DNA from: Numida meleagris
Taxonomy: Eukaryota > Chordata > Aves > Galliformes > Numididae
Direction: 5' to 3'
DNA length: 64,000 nt
NCBI RefSeq assembly: GCF_002078875.1
Contig: NC_034411.1
Coordinates: 55,212,486-55,276,485 of the forward strand
Both the position numbers and the translations under genes were made by a program. Within the stretch, counting starts at the first letter, position 1. Every line of letters starts with the position of its first letter. The notes under the pieces were generated by a model. It did no database searches and was not told where the DNA came from. It saw nothing but the letters and a program-made list of their open reading frames with translations. Below are positions 63,926-64,000 of this stretch, piece after piece.

Positions 63926-64000
63926 TAATTCAGCCATCTAAGAGTGGGGTGTTCCTTTTGGCAACAAAATGCTTAGCCAGTGGGGAAAGAACAAGACTTC

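Larger units (their letters stand above)
60704..64000 (-). other. MYB: MYB intron (last intron, partial)
   Basis: Sequence upstream of the last MYB exon on the minus strand. Open frames on both strands (up to 152 aa at 61479-61937 on +) have no Myb-like or other recognisable content. Contents include a (CA)n at 61348-61360, a small CpG-rich patch at about 62,900-63,110, and a sauropsid repeat relic near 63,860-63,925. I could not find the penultimate coding exon, so the intron is at least 3.3 kb. Confidence 0.75.

Overview
The window is AT-rich, intron-dominated vertebrate DNA. It is almost certainly from a bird, most likely a galliform such as chicken. The evidence is a CR1 retrotransposon with its typical 3' octamer end, the absence of any mammalian SINE, and a MYB C-terminus that looks avian. 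Only short coding pieces exist; nearly all longer open frames are chance frames in introns and intergenic DNA.

Left part (about 1-33,000, + strand): the 3' portion of AHI1 (jouberin, the ciliary transition-zone WD40/SH3 protein). I can chain six exons with compatible splice phases: 8481-8539, 13502-13567, 15794-15956 (nearly the whole SH3 domain), 17409-17509, 28233-28312 and 32772-32994 (stop TAG). Together they encode about 229 C-terminal residues. The WD40 exons must lie upstream of, or unrecognised near, the left edge. The last AHI1 intron holds a 5'-truncated, mutated CR1 element (30046-30963, minus orientation).

Middle (about 33,000-59,250): an intergenic interval of about 26 kb between two convergent genes. 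It has no gene I can defend. It contains candidate AHI1 poly(A) signals, relics of old CR1 elements (41,960-42,480 and 46,530-46,640), a MIR/CORE-SINE-like relic (42,905-43,075), a polypyrimidine tract, a G-run, and stretches that read like conserved non-coding DNA.

Right part (59,250-64,000, minus strand): the last exon of the MYB proto-oncogene. Its 38 codons end in TRTLVM and a stop (60587-60703). A 3'UTR of about 1.3 kb follows, ending at an AATAAA (59265-59270), and intron sequence occupies 60704-64000. The tail-to-tail AHI1/MYB order matches the mammalian locus. The MYB 3'UTR carries two 8-mer sites for miR-150, one with extensive 3' pairing, and a close pair of miR-15/16 8-mers. It also has 7-mer seeds for miR-155 and miR-200. 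I regard this as the most interesting regulatory structure in the window. No novel multi-gene system is visible.
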